A stretch of DNA of 64,000 nt from Spartobacteria bacterium (GTDB lineage Bacteria > Verrucomicrobiota > Verrucomicrobiia > Chthoniobacterales > UBA10450). The stretch is from NCBI GenBank assembly GCA_003169975.1, contig PNAA01000025.1:99160-163159 (forward strand), read 5' to 3'. Positions within the stretch are counted from its first letter, which is position 1, and every line of letters begins with the position of its first letter. The position numbers and the translations under genes were made by a program. Shown piece after piece: positions 9,230 to 18,395 of this stretch. Under the pieces are notes generated by a model that saw nothing but the letters and a program-made list of their open reading frames with translations, was not told the DNA's origin and searched no databases.

Positions 9230-9547
9230 CTAAAGCACGCCGGCGTGGTGGATGAGGGTCGCGACCGCCTGGACGCTGTTCACGATCGGCAGGACCGCGG
9301 TCAGGATCAGCGCGGCGAAGACGCCGGCTTCCACCGCGAAACTGCGCGGTGCTTCGTCGGCGAAATAGCGGTTGCTGATTTCCAAGAAGGAAGGGCCGTG
9401 GAATTTCACCGGTGTCCCGCAGCCGCCGAGCAACGTCGAGCTCTGATAGCTTTGGTCGGTTTGCGGAAAACTCCGGCCGTGGCGCGAAGCGCGCGGGTCG
9501 GATGCATGCCGCTGGTTGAGATCTTGGATTTGAGGTGTGGTTTTCAT
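9230..9547 (-). CDS. First gene of the sigma-54 efflux operon, 105-aa membrane protein
   Basis: No family recognised. The N-terminal ~60 residues are polar and rich in S, Q and R, with a CGTP segment. Residues about 75-100 (FAALILTAVLPIVNSVQAVATLI) are hydrophobic enough for one membrane helix. Translation starts at ATG-AAA-ACC, about 70 bp downstream of the inferred transcription start of the sigma-54 promoter, and the stop is 18 bp before the adaptor gene. Position as the first gene after the promoter suggests co-expression with the pump. A leader or small accessory peptide is possible. Function unknown. Confidence 0.6.
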   Translation of the reverse strand: MKTTPQIQDLNQRHASDPRASRHGRSFPQTDQSYQSSTLLGGCGTPVKFHGPSFLEISNRYFADEAPRSFAVEAGVFAALILTAVLPIVNSVQAVATLIHHAGVL

Positions 9548-9628
9548 ATTCTTTCTGCTGGTTACTGGTGAGATGCGTTCGATCTCGCGTTTGGATTCAG
9601 AATTATTTCGGGAGGCGCCGACTCCTAT

Positions 9629-9644
9629 TGCAATGCCCGTGCCA
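9629..9644 (-). promoter_or_regulatory. Sigma-54 (RpoN) promoter of the efflux operon
   Basis: On the minus strand positions 9644 to 9629 read TGGCACG-GGCA-TTGCA, an exact match to the -24/-12 consensus (TGGCACG N4 TTGCW). Transcription would start near 9619 and run into the 105-aa gene and the pump. The nearest upstream genes encode an NtrC-family sigma-54 activator and its sensor kinase, which fits. Confidence 0.88.
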
Positions 9645-9664
9645 GCCGAATTTTAATTTTGTAA

Positions 9665-9677
9665 GTAGTTGCACTAC
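9665..9677. promoter_or_regulatory. Candidate activator-binding palindrome upstream of the sigma-54 promoter
   Basis: GTAGT-TGC-ACTAC is a perfect 5+3+5 dyad, flanked by TTGTA/TACAA-like bases, and is centred about 27 bp upstream of the -24 box. This is closer than usual for enhancer sites but is the only dyad seen in the gap. It is proposed as the binding site of the Fis-type HTH of the activator at 11229. The remaining gap (9548-9836) shows nothing else convincing. Confidence 0.45.
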
Positions 9678-9837
9678 AATTCTTTGTGTGGACACTCGAT
9701 TTTTCCACCGCGCCGCTTTTGCCTCAGCGATGGGATTACTTTGTCCCGATTGCGGGACGCGCGGCAGCACGGCCTCCGGCAGTCAGGGACGACGCCCAAC
9801 TTCCGCCCATGGGCCTCTCTTCAAATTCGTTATGGCC

Positions 9838-11184
9838 CTAACGAGGCAGGCGCAGGAGCGCTTCGCAGCCGGAACGATCGCTGCGGTTGGCGAGCGTGAG
9901 CGTGCCCCCGTGCGCTTCGGCGATTTGCCGGCTGAGCGCGAGGCCGATACCCGAGCCACCCGGTTTGGTGGTGAAAAATGGGACGAACACATTCTCCGGA
10001 TTCATGATGCCCGGGCCTTCGTCCCGCACGAAGACTTCCGCGTAGTCGGCCAGTTCGCGCCAGCCGGCCGTCACTTTCCCGCCGGTTTCGAGTGCGGCGT
10101 CGACTGCGTTGTGCAGGATATTGATGAGCAGCTGCTCAATCTGCGCCGCATCGGCTGCGATCGCGATCGCCGGCCCTTCGGCGAGCCGCACCGCGAGCCG
10201 CGTCTCCAGGTCGATCACCCGCCTGACGAGTTCGCCAAGGTTGATCTCCTCTTTCTGCGGCGGAGGCAGGCGGGCGAGGCGGGCGTAGGCCTGCATGAAG
10301 CGGCTGAGCGATTCCGCGCGAGCCGCGATCACGTTCAAACCGCTCCGCGCATCGTCGCGCCAATCGGCCGGCGGCGGATCGCGCCGGAGCAACGTCTCTA
10401 GGCTCCCGGCAATCGACTTGATCGGCGCGAGCGAGTTGTTCATCTCGTGCCCGAGGACTCGCACGAGACGCTGCCACGCTTTGCGCTCCTCTTCGCGCAG
10501 GGTTCGGCTCAGATCGGTCAGCACGAGCAACTCGTGGGGTAAACCGTGTTCCCGATAGCTGCTCCTCCGCACGCCCCAGCGGCCGGAAGCTCCCGGGAAA
10601 TTCAAGGTCAGCGGCGCGTCTTCATCGGCGTCGAGGCAGACGGCCAAACCGAGATCGCTTGCCCGGCGGCCGAGCAGCTTGTCGATCGGTTGGCGCAACA
10701 GGTTTTCGCCGGCGCGATTGACCAGGCGGAGCCGTCGTTCGGGATCGAAAGTAAAAACGGCCACGTCAATTTCCGCCATGATCGTGCGGAGCAGCGCCGT
10801 TGCCTCGAACGCCCCGAGGCGCTGCACGCGCAAGGTTTCGCCCAACTGATTGATCTCGAGCAGCACTTCGCCGAGCGCATCGTCGGCCCGCGCGCCGCGC
10901 GCCCGAATCGAGTAGTCGCCTTCGCGCAGCGCGGCGAGCAGGTTGCTCATGGTCTGCAGTGGACGAACGATGCGTTCCCGCGCGCTGGCGAGAAAACCCA
11001 ATGCGCAGACGGCGATGATGAGGGTGAGCGTCCAATCGACCTTGGCGCTGAAGTCGCCGAACCAGAGCAGCGCCAGCGCCACGATCATGGCGGGCGCGCA
11101 CGCGCCTAACGTCAGCCAGGTCAGCCGGTTTTCGTGGGAAAGGCGCGGCCGCCCCCGCAATTTCTGATTTGCCTGGCTCGCCAT
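9838..11184 (-). CDS. NtrY/NtrB-like sensor histidine kinase
   Basis: 448 aa. Two membrane helices (about 22-42 and 52-67) with almost no periplasmic loop are followed by a HAMP-like linker (about 70-120) and a PAS-like domain (about 130-225). The dimerisation/phospho-acceptor helix has H246 in VLGHEMNNSLAPIKS. The C-terminal HATPase has an N-box (LLINILHNAVDAA), G1 DEGPGI and G2 PGGSGIGLAL. It should autophosphorylate and pass phosphate to the regulator at 11229, which lies 44 bp upstream in the same unit. The minimal sensor region suggests it senses the membrane or a cytoplasmic cue. Its stop (CGT-TAG) is formed by the CCTAACGA motif. Confidence 0.94.
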   Translation of the reverse strand: MASQANQKLRGRPRLSHENRLTWLTLGACAPAMIVALALLWFGDFSAKVDWTLTLIIAVCALGFLASARERIVRPLQTMSNLLAALREGDYSIRARGARADDALGEVLLEINQLGETLRVQRLGAFEATALLRTIMAEIDVAVFTFDPERRLRLVNRAGENLLRQPIDKLLGRRASDLGLAVCLDADEDAPLTLNFPGASGRWGVRRSSYREHGLPHELLVLTDLSRTLREEERKAWQRLVRVLGHEMNNSLAPIKSIAGSLETLLRRDPPPADWRDDARSGLNVIAARAESLSRFMQAYARLARLPPPQKEEINLGELVRRVIDLETRLAVRLAEGPAIAIAADAAQIEQLLINILHNAVDAALETGGKVTAGWRELADYAEVFVRDEGPGIMNPENVFVPFFTTKPGGSGIGLALSRQIAEAHGGTLTLANRSDRSGCEALLRLPR

Positions 11185-11228
11185 GTTTTCTCTCCAATCG
11201 GCAATCCGAAATCAACAATCAGAAATTC

Positions 11229-12575
11229 CTAGAGTCCATAGTGCTGGAGACGCCGGTAGAAGGCGCTCCGGCTCAGGCCTAACGACTCGGCGGCTTTGCG
11301 CGCATTGCCCTCGTGCCGGGCGAGCGCCTTCTTGATCAGGAAAGCCTCCACTTCCTCCAGGCTCATTTCTTCCAGTCGCGGGGAGCCGTTCGTTGTGCTC
11401 GTTAGGCCAAGATCGTTCGGCTTGATCTGCGCGCCTTGCGCCATCAGGACGGCGCGCTCGATCACGTGATCCAGTTCGCGCACGTTCCCCGGATATTCGT
11501 GCCGGATGAGCGCTTCATGGGCGGCCGGCTCGAACCCGGTGAGTTTTTTCCGATAACGTTCGGCGTGCTGCCGCAGGAAATGCGCGGCGAGGGGGGCGAT
11601 ATCTTCCCGCCGCTCGCGCAACGGCGGCAGCGCCACCTCGATCGTGTTCAGGCGAAAGAGCAAATCCTGCCGGAACCGTCCGGCCGCGACCTCCTCCTTC
11701 AGGTTGGAATTCGTCGCCGAAATGATCCGCACATTGGCGTGCAAAGTGCGCGACGAACCGACGCGCTCGAACTCGCCCGTCTCGATCACCCGCAACAATT
11801 TCGCCTGCTGACTCATCGGCAGGTTCGCGATCTCATCGAGAAAGAGGGTGCTTTCGTCGGCCAGTTCGAAGCGTCCCGCGCGATCCGACTTCGCGTCGGT
11901 GAACGCTCCCTTCACGTGGCCGAAGAGTTCGCTCTCAAACACCCCTTCGGACAAGCCGCCCATGTTCACCGTGATCATGATCTTGCTCGCCCTCCTGGAG
12001 AGCAAATGGAGCGCGCGCGCCACGAGCCCTTTGCCGGTCCCGTTCTCGCCCGTGATCAGGACATTGGCGTCCGAAGGCGCCACGCGGGTGATCAATTCGA
12101 TCACGGGCCGCATCTGGGGCGAGTTGGAAATGATGTCCGGCATTTTCCCCCGGAGCAGTTCATTCTTCGCCTCGAGCTGCTGGCTTTTGCGGAGCGCGCT
12201 GCCGAGCGCGATCTGGGTGCGGACGATGGCGAGGAGGCGATCGTTGTCCCACGGCTTGGGGACGAAATCGCGCGCCCCGAGTTTCATCGCTTCGACCGCG
12301 AGATCGATCGTAGCCCAGGCAGTCATGACCACGATGGGCAACGTCTCATCGCTCGCCTGAATACGCGGGATGACCTCCAGCCCTTCCTGTCCCGAGGTCG
12401 TATCGCGGGTGTAATTCAGATCCATCATGAGGAGCGCGTAGTTGCGTTTCTCGAGCGAATTGAGCATCGCGCCTAACGATGTTACCGTGTCCGTTTGGTA
12501 ACCTTCGCCCTTGAGCAGGATGCGCAGGGCCTCGAGCACATCGGGCTGGTCGTCGGCGATAAGGATGCGGCTCAC
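11229..12575 (-). CDS. Sigma-54-dependent response regulator (NtrC family)
   Basis: 448 aa. The receiver domain (1-120) has acidic D9/D11, phospho-acceptor D52 in LMMDLN and the conserved lysine in PKPW. The AAA+ activator domain (about 150-385) has Walker A GENGTGKG at 176-183, the sigma-54 contact loop as GAFTDA at 223-228 (consensus GAFTGA) and Walker B TLFLDE. A C-terminal Fis-type HTH ends the protein (GNARKAAESLGLSRSAFYRRL). It activates RpoN promoters by ATP hydrolysis; the obvious target is the promoter at 9629-9644. GAFTDA is a known natural variant, so loss of function is not implied. Confidence 0.96.
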   Translation of the reverse strand: MSRILIADDQPDVLEALRILLKGEGYQTDTVTSLGAMLNSLEKRNYALLMMDLNYTRDTTSGQEGLEVIPRIQASDETLPIVVMTAWATIDLAVEAMKLGARDFVPKPWDNDRLLAIVRTQIALGSALRKSQQLEAKNELLRGKMPDIISNSPQMRPVIELITRVAPSDANVLITGENGTGKGLVARALHLLSRRASKIMITVNMGGLSEGVFESELFGHVKGAFTDAKSDRAGRFELADESTLFLDEIANLPMSQQAKLLRVIETGEFERVGSSRTLHANVRIISATNSNLKEEVAAGRFRQDLLFRLNTIEVALPPLRERREDIAPLAAHFLRQHAERYRKKLTGFEPAAHEALIRHEYPGNVRELDHVIERAVLMAQGAQIKPNDLGLTSTTNGSPRLEEMSLEEVEAFLIKKALARHEGNARKAAESLGLSRSAFYRRLQHYGL

Positions 12576-12742
12576 AGCATAACGATGAACCGCATTTCGC
12601 GCGCGGCGTCAATTCCACGAGCGGAGCGGGCCGGGTCGTTAGGCGAAGGGAAGGGCCCGTCGAAGCGACCACAGGGAGCGCGATTTCGCGGCTGTGATTC
12701 GTCGCTGGCTCGGCGAAAAAGTCCCTGTCGGCCGCCAGCATT

Positions 12743-13635
12743 ATGACGTTGCACACGATTCATCTGATCATCGTCTTCGCGCTCGTGATCGGCGCCTTTG
12801 TCGCGTTCCTCCGCGAATGGCTTCCGCCCGGTCTGGTCGCGCTCAGCACGCTCGCGATTCTCCTCGTGAGCGGGACGATTGGCACGGAAGACGTACGTAA
12901 GGTCTTCAGCAACAGCGCGCCGGTCACCATCGGTTGCATGTTTGTCCTGAGCGCGGCGCTGGAAAGAACCGGCGCGATCGATGCGCTCGCCCGGATTTTC
13001 CTGCGCCTGGCAGGGACGAGCGAACTGCGGGCCCTGCTCGCGCTCGCGGTTTTTACGGTTCCGATTTCGGCTTTCATGAACAAGGCGGCGAGGGTTTCGC
13101 GCTGTGGCAACAGCTTGCGACCGATGAAAAAGAGATAAACGGCGCCAATCGCCGCGTAGATGAGATCGGCGGCGGGATGGCGCGCCAGTTCCTGATGCAG
13201 GCGGTGATCAGCCGCGATTCGCCGCTCGTCGGGAAGACGTTCGCCGAGACGCCGCTCGTTAGGCTGCGCGAGGCGCGCATCATTGATGTGACCCGCCACG
13301 GCGGGCCTGTAGCCACGCTCTCGGTCACCTATTTCGTCGCGATGGTGCTGACGGAGTTCATCGGCAACAACGCGGTCGCCGTGCTCCTGACTCCGATCAC
13401 ATTTGAGATCGCGGCCAGCCTCGGATTGGATGCACGGCCTTTTGCCGTCGCGGTCATGTTTGGCAGCAGCGCGAGTTTCGCCACACCGATTGGTTATCAA
13501 ACCAATACCTACGTCTTTGGCGCCGGCGGCTACCGCTTCGTTGATTTTCCGCGGGTTGGCGTCCCGCTCAATCTCATCCTCTGGGTCGCGGCCAGTATCC
13601 TCATTCCCATCTTTTGGCCTTTCGTGGCGAAGTAG
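12743..13635 (+). pseudogene. SLC13/DASS-type anion permease, wrecked by deletions and a short inversion
   Basis: Residues encoded by 12743-13077 form the normal N-terminal membrane part, ending ...TVPISAFMN. From about 13186 another frame continues with FLMQAVISRDSPLVGKTFAE (a TrkA-C-like loop) and then the C-terminal helices (LTEFIGNNAVAVLLTP, PIGYQTNTYVFGAGGY). Between them, 13078-13185 makes sense only on the minus strand, where it reads ADLIYAAIGAVYLFFIGRK and RKLLPQRETLAAL, a normal internal segment of this family. The nucleotide segment is thus inverted. The stretch that should follow FMN(NTP) is missing, as is part of the second loop before ATLSVTYF. Normal members are about 590 aa; this cannot give a functional transporter. 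Confidence 0.85.
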
Positions 13636-13825
13636 AATCGGCTAGTGCGCCGGGATACTGCGAGTTTTTTCATAATTTGATGTGCGTTGGGTTTGTGTTG
13701 TACGATTTTTCCTGGGAAATACGTTAAAATATGACTCGTGTCTGCGTGCGAGGACGGACGCCGGGGAGTTCCGGGCGCGCTTTTGGACCGTTCAATTGGC
13801 CCGTTGGCTGCTCCCCTTTCAGGGT

Positions 13826-14053
13826 ATGAAAATGTTTCTTCTCCTGGTGATGAGTGTCACCGCGCTCTTTGTCTGGCAGCGGTACGGCAGCAGCAATGCC
13901 GCGCCCGAAAGCAAACCGGCGACGGCGAGCGCTGCCGCATCGGCCACGCCACGACCTGTATATGAACATGATTGGGCGAAGCACTCCCTCGATCACGCGC
14001 AGGAAGTGGCGAATCAGGTGCGGGAGACGCGCCAGCAAAACGAGCAGCCGTAG
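13826..14053 (+). CDS. Small exported or membrane-anchored protein, 75 aa
   Basis: Starts ATG-AAA-ATG-TTT after an AGGG run. An N-terminal hydrophobic segment (MFLLLVMSVTALFVW) could be a signal anchor. Then come an Ala/Ser/Pro-rich linker and a polar C-terminus ending NQVRETRQQNEQP with a short amphipathic helix. No family recognised. It stands alone between the SLC13 pseudogene and the DUF423 gene, both on the same strand but more than 140 bp away. The 190 bp upstream are relatively AT-rich and may hold its promoter, but no confident boxes were found. Confidence 0.55.
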   Translation: MKMFLLLVMSVTALFVWQRYGSSNAAPESKPATASAAASATPRPVYEHDWAKHSLDHAQEVANQVRETRQQNEQP

Positions 14054-14195
14054 GACCTTAAATCGTTGATCGTGGGGATGGCTAAACGGGTATTCGCACG
14101 ACCGTCTTGACGTTTTAACGATTGCACGCTTCCAAAGCTGGCGACAAGAGTTGCCTAACGGTTGCGGTTTCCCGAATCGCGGAGCAGCTTCACGC

Positions 14196-14549
14196 GTGAA
14201 CTCGCTGCTCTTCCGGATCGCCGCGGCGCTTTGTTTTCTGGCGGTGGCGCTGGGGGCGTTCGGCGCGCACGCGCTTAAGGGAACGCTGGCGGCCAACGCC
14301 ATGACCGACGTCTGGAACAAGGCGGTGCTTTACCATTTCGTGCACGCGCTCGCGCTCCTCGTGCTTGCCTCTTGGCCGGCGGCGAGTCGGGCGCCGGCGG
14401 CGTTCTTTGTCAGCGGGATCGTTCTCTTCAGCGGAAGCCTTTACCTCATTGCCCTAACGAACCTAGGATGGCTCGGCCCGATCACACCGTTCGGCGGGCT
14501 CTGTTTTTTGGCGGGCTGGATCTCGCTCATCGCCTGGCCACCGCGCTGA
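14196..14549 (+). CDS. DUF423 family membrane protein
   Basis: About 117 aa from GTG 14196, chosen because GGAGCAG lies 8-9 bp upstream and the DUF423 homology begins here. Four hydrophobic helices carry the family signatures LGAFGAHAL (N-terminal) and FHALALL-like YHFVHALALL. SGSLYLIALT and PFGGLCFLAGWISL follow in the C-terminal half. Members (YgdD-like) are small inner-membrane proteins of unknown function. A longer frame from upstream exists but lacks conserved residues. Confidence 0.88.
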   Translation: MNSLLFRIAAALCFLAVALGAFGAHALKGTLAANAMTDVWNKAVLYHFVHALALLVLASWPAASRAPAAFFVSGIVLFSGSLYLIALTNLGWLGPITPFGGLCFLAGWISLIAWPPR

Positions 14550-14614
14550 GAGCGGGCCAGCGCACTTGCTTGCTGCTCTGCGCGCCGCTCTGCTAATGTC
14601 GATCCGTCCTTCAT

Positions 14615-16117
14615 ATGCTGGCCCTCGCTGAAACCGAACAATCGGTCGCCACGATCGCGGTTTTTATCGTGACGTTCCTCGGCACCCTCGCGCTCGGGCG
14701 GCTGCTCAAGCGCCGGGCTGGCGTTCCCTTTGGGATTTTCTTTCAGCTCTTTGCCCTCACCCTCGCTTTCTACACGGCGGCCTGGGTTTACGGACTCGAA
14801 TTGCAGTGGCGCAATCACGCGGGCGCGGCGCTCGTCCTTCTGAGCACGGCGGTGGTGATCGCGCTGGTCGATCGTTATCTCTGGGATCTTTATTTCGAAC
14901 AAGGCCGCCAGACCGTTATTCCGAAGTTCCTCCGCGACCTGGTCGCAGGCGTCATTTTCCTCATCGCCCTCCTCTTGGTCTTGAGTGTCGGCTATCATGC
15001 GCAGAGCCAGTTGACTTGGCTCCTCTCGGGCTCGGGCCTGGCCGCCATCATCCTCGCTTTTGCGACCCAGAATCTCCTCGGCGGCGTGATCGCCGGCATG
15101 TCGGTGCAGATCAACAAGCCCTACAAAGTGGGCGATTGGCTTCACGTCGGGGAGCGCTTTGCCGAGGTCATGGAGATCAACTGGCGTTCGAGCCGGCTGC
15201 GGACCAACGACAACATTTACCTCGATATTCCGAATAACGAGATCGTCCGCACGACCATCGTTAATTTGCACTATCCGACGAATCTGCACGCCATGCGCGT
15301 CCGGGTAGGGATCGATTACAACGTCCCGCCAAATCGGGTCAAGGATGCGCTTTTTCGCGCGGCCATGAGCGCGAAAAACGTGTTACCGGAACCGCCAGTC
15401 AGAGTTTTCCTGGTCGATTTCAGCGATTACTCCATGATCTACGAAATCAAATTTTACTTGGGCGATCATTCCAAGATCAACGAGACCAACGACTCGGTCC
15501 GCACCAACGTCTGGTACGAACTCAAGCGGCAGAACATCACCATTCCGTTCCCGATTCGGACGCTCGAAATCAACCGCCGGGCGGCGGCGAAGCCCCACGA
15601 ACAGCATGGACGAGCGCGCACCATCCTCGAAGGGGAGCCGCTTTTTGCTTCTCTCGCCGAAGCGCAGCTCGACGACCTGATCCGCGCTTCCAGCACGTTG
15701 CGTTTCGGACGCGGGGAAAAGTTGATCGAGCAAGGCGCGGAGGGGTCGTCGATGTTTGTGCTCCTGCACGGGACGGCGCACGTCTCGGTCGCACAAAATG
15801 GAGCGATGATTCGCGTCGGCTCGCTGCGGATGGGCGATTCGTTTGGCGAAATGTCCCTGCTCACCGGCGAGCGCCGCTCGGCGACGGTCCGCGCGGAGGA
15901 CGACTGCGAAGTGCTGGAGATCAGCAAGCCGGCGATGGCGGCGCTGCTGCGTGAGGCTCCCGAATGCGTGGCGCAGCTCAGCGAGCTCCTCGCGGCGCGC
16001 AAGATGGAGACGGAAGGCCTGCTCAAAGACGCCCAGCAAAGCCCGGGCGAGGAAACAAGAAAACGGGAATATCGAGCCACCTTTCTGCGGCGCGTGCGCT
16101 CTGTTTTCGAATTGTAG
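14615..16117 (+). CDS. MscS-type mechanosensitive channel with cyclic-nucleotide-binding domain
   Basis: 500 aa. Several N-terminal helices (about 10-145) lead into the MscS pore helix and beta domain (about 150-270). Recognisable segments are AFATQNLLGGVIAGMSVQIN, KPYKVGDWL and the IPNNEIV motif. The C-terminal third (about 350-470) is a cNMP-binding fold with FASLAEAQLDDL, GDSFGEMSLLTGERRSATVRA and the phosphate-binding cassette Glu/Arg. This matches the bacterial cyclic nucleotide-gated (bCNG) subgroup of MscS channels, which open with ligand rather than tension. It probably sits in the inner membrane and conducts ions in response to cAMP or cGMP. No CCTAACGA copy lies in this gene. Confidence 0.94.
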   Translation: MLALAETEQSVATIAVFIVTFLGTLALGRLLKRRAGVPFGIFFQLFALTLAFYTAAWVYGLELQWRNHAGAALVLLSTAVVIALVDRYLWDLYFEQGRQTVIPKFLRDLVAGVIFLIALLLVLSVGYHAQSQLTWLLSGSGLAAIILAFATQNLLGGVIAGMSVQINKPYKVGDWLHVGERFAEVMEINWRSSRLRTNDNIYLDIPNNEIVRTTIVNLHYPTNLHAMRVRVGIDYNVPPNRVKDALFRAAMSAKNVLPEPPVRVFLVDFSDYSMIYEIKFYLGDHSKINETNDSVRTNVWYELKRQNITIPFPIRTLEINRRAAAKPHEQHGRARTILEGEPLFASLAEAQLDDLIRASSTLRFGRGEKLIEQGAEGSSMFVLLHGTAHVSVAQNGAMIRVGSLRMGDSFGEMSLLTGERRSATVRAEDDCEVLEISKPAMAALLREAPECVAQLSELLAARKMETEGLLKDAQQSPGEETRKREYRATFLRRVRSVFEL

Positions 16118-16296
16118 AGGCAGGGCTGTAAAACGCCTTCCTGGCAAGGAAGCGTGCTGGAGAGCTCGGCATGAGAGAGAATCCGCGGGTGATCCCGCGC
16201 TTCGCGGAGCGACGGGTCGGCCGCGGCGGCCATCAAAGCGTTTGCCACCCTAGAAAACCCTTCTAAAGTCCAGCACTCTTTAGTCCGGCCCGATCT

Positions 16297-18372
16297 ATGA
16301 CTCTCTTAGCCTTATCTTTTCTCAGCTCCGGCGTCTCGCTTTCCATGCTTTGTGCGGTGGCGGGCCTCGTCTTTGCCTTTTTTCTAATCTTCTCGGTGAT
16401 CAAGGCCTCCCCCGGTAACGCCCGCATGCAGGAAATCGCCGGCGCCATCCAGGAAGGCGCGAAGGCTTATCTCAACCGGCAGGTCATGACCATCAGCGCG
16501 ATCGCCGTCGTCATTTTCATCCTCCTCTTCATCTGGAAAGATCACGCCACGGCCGTCGGTTTTGTCGTCGGCGCGGTCTGCTCGCTTTCGGCCGGCTTTA
16601 TCGGAATGCGGATCGCGGTGCTCGCCAATACCCGTACCACTCAGGCGGCGACCACGTCGCGGACGGCTGCGCTGCGAATCGCTTTTAACGGCGGCGCGGT
16701 GACCGGTCTGCTGGTCGTCGGTCTCGCCCTACTCTCGGTCGGAATTTTCTACACCGTCGCCGGCCAAATGCTCGGCCATGACCTCGCGGTAAAGAGCCTC
16801 ATCGGCCTGGCCTTGGGGGCGAGCTTGATCAGCGTCTTCGCCCGACTGGGCGGCGGCATTTACACCAAAGCGGCCGATGTCGGCGCGGATCTCGTCGGCA
16901 AAATCGAGAGCGGCTTGGAAGAAGATGATCCGCGTAATCCAGCGACGATCGCCGATAACGTGGGCGACAACGTCGGCGATTGCGCGGGAATGGCGGCCGA
17001 CGTTTTCGAGACTTACGCGGTCAGTTTGATCGGCGCCATCCTGGTCGGCGCACTAACTCTCGCGTCTACACCGGCTGCGATAATCTATCCGTTCGTGCTC
17101 GGAGGGATCTCGGTTCTGGGCGCAATCTGCGGCATTCTTTATGTCAATGTCAGCGGAGGCAAGCCGGGCAACGTCCTGATGGGCGGAGTGATGGCGAGTG
17201 CTCTCGTCTCGGCTGTTCTCTTCTGGCCGGCGACCCACCTTCTTTTTCCGGAAGGCGTCGTGATCGCAAACGTCGCGCGCTCCGCGAACGACCTTTATTT
17301 TGCCTCGCTCGTCGGCTTGCTCATGACCGGCATCGTGGTCGTGATCACGAACTATTACACGTCGATGAACTGCGGCCCGGTCCGCAAAATCGCGAAGGCC
17401 TCTGAGACCGGTCACGCAACTAACATCATAGCCGGGCTCGCGCTCGGACAACATGCGACCGCGCTGCCGGTCGGTTTTATCGGTCTCGCGATCCTCTTCA
17501 GTTTCCATTTCGCCGGCCTTTACGGCATCGCGATCGCGGTCATGAGCATGCTTTCGATGGCGGGCATCATTATCTCACTCGACGCTTTCGGTCCGATCAC
17601 CGATAACGCTGGCGGCATCGCGGTGATGAGCCACCTGCCGAAGGAAGTGCGCGGCGTGACCGACGAGCTGGACGCCGTCGGCAACACGATGAAAGCGGTC
17701 ACGAAAGGTTACGCGATCGCCTCCGCCGGTTTGGCGGCGCTGGTCCTCTTCGGTTCCTACGTCGAGGAATTGCGGGCCCACGTCACGGCGGCGGGACGGT
17801 CCTTCAACTTCCAGTTTTCGCTCACGGAACCGAAGGTGATCATCGGTCTCTTTATCGGCGGGTTGCTGCCGTTTGTCTTCACCGCCTTCAGCATGGACGC
17901 AGTCGGCAAAGCGGCCGGCGCGGTGGTGCGCGAGGTGCGCCGGCAATTGACCGCCAAGCCTGGAATCCTGCGCGGCGAAGATAAACCCGATTACGGCACC
18001 TGTGTCGATATTGTGACGAAAGCGGCGTTGCGCGAGATGATCGTTCCGGCACTCTTGCCGGTGGTGTTTGTCCTGGCGGTGGCGATGATCAAACCGCTTG
18101 GTCCGGTGGTGTTAGGGGGATTGCTGGTCGGCACAATCGTGACCGGCTTGTTCGTCGCGATCGCCATGACATCGAGCGGTGGCGCCTGGGATAACGCGAA
18201 GAAATTTATCGAGGAAGGCAATCTCGGCGGCAAAGGATCTTTCGCCCATGCGGCGTCGGTCACCGGCGACACGGTGGGTGATCCCTACAAGGATACTGCC
18301 GGCCCGGCGATTAACCCGATGATTAAAGTGGTGAATATTGTTGCCATCCTGATCATTCCGATCTTCTTTTAG
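16297..18372 (+). CDS. hppA: K+-independent H+-translocating membrane pyrophosphatase
   Basis: 691 aa, normal for the family, with about 16 membrane helices. The PPi/Mg site is visible as [21 protein letters not shown] followed by [18 protein letters not shown] near 205-235. The C-terminal site includes NAKKFIEEG and [20 protein letters not shown]. The diagnostic segment reads [10 protein letters not shown]. Lys and Thr at the positions where K+-dependent enzymes have Ala and Ala/Gly mark the K+-independent, proton-pumping class. It couples PPi hydrolysis to proton export. It is a single gene followed by a short unknown gene 23 bp downstream. Confidence 0.96.
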   Translation: MTLLALSFLSSGVSLSMLCAVAGLVFAFFLIFSVIKASPGNARMQEIAGAIQEGAKAYLNRQVMTISAIAVVIFILLFIWKDHATAVGFVVGAVCSLSAGFIGMRIAVLANTRTTQAATTSRTAALRIAFNGGAVTGLLVVGLALLSVGIFYTVAGQMLGHDLAVKSLIGLALGASLISVFARLGGGIYTKAADVGADLVGKIESGLEEDDPRNPATIADNVGDNVGDCAGMAADVFETYAVSLIGAILVGALTLASTPAAIIYPFVLGGISVLGAICGILYVNVSGGKPGNVLMGGVMASALVSAVLFWPATHLLFPEGVVIANVARSANDLYFASLVGLLMTGIVVVITNYYTSMNCGPVRKIAKASETGHATNIIAGLALGQHATALPVGFIGLAILFSFHFAGLYGIAIAVMSMLSMAGIIISLDAFGPITDNAGGIAVMSHLPKEVRGVTDELDAVGNTMKAVTKGYAIASAGLAALVLFGSYVEELRAHVTAAGRSFNFQFSLTEPKVIIGLFIGGLLPFVFTAFSMDAVGKAAGAVVREVRRQLTAKPGILRGEDKPDYGTCVDIVTKAALREMIVPALLPVVFVLAVAMIKPLGPVVLGGLLVGTIVTGLFVAIAMTSSGGAWDNAKKFIEEGNLGGKGSFAHAASVTGDTVGDPYKDTAGPAINPMIKVVNIVAILIIPIFF

Positions 18373-18395
18373 GCTTCGCCTAACGATTGTCCGTC

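Noticed and set aside
11436..12476. 346-codon plus-strand frame opposite the NtrC-type regulator
   Set aside because: Mirror frame of a conserved gene; composition is dominated by R, H, D and Q with no domain.
13078..13185. Invertible phase-variation switch in the SLC13 gene
   Set aside because: No clear flanking inverted repeats or recombinase, and sequence is also deleted, so flipping would not restore the gene.
14441..15289. Long minus-strand frame opposite the MscS gene
   Set aside because: No family features; it is antisense to a clearly recognised gene, as expected in GC-rich DNA.
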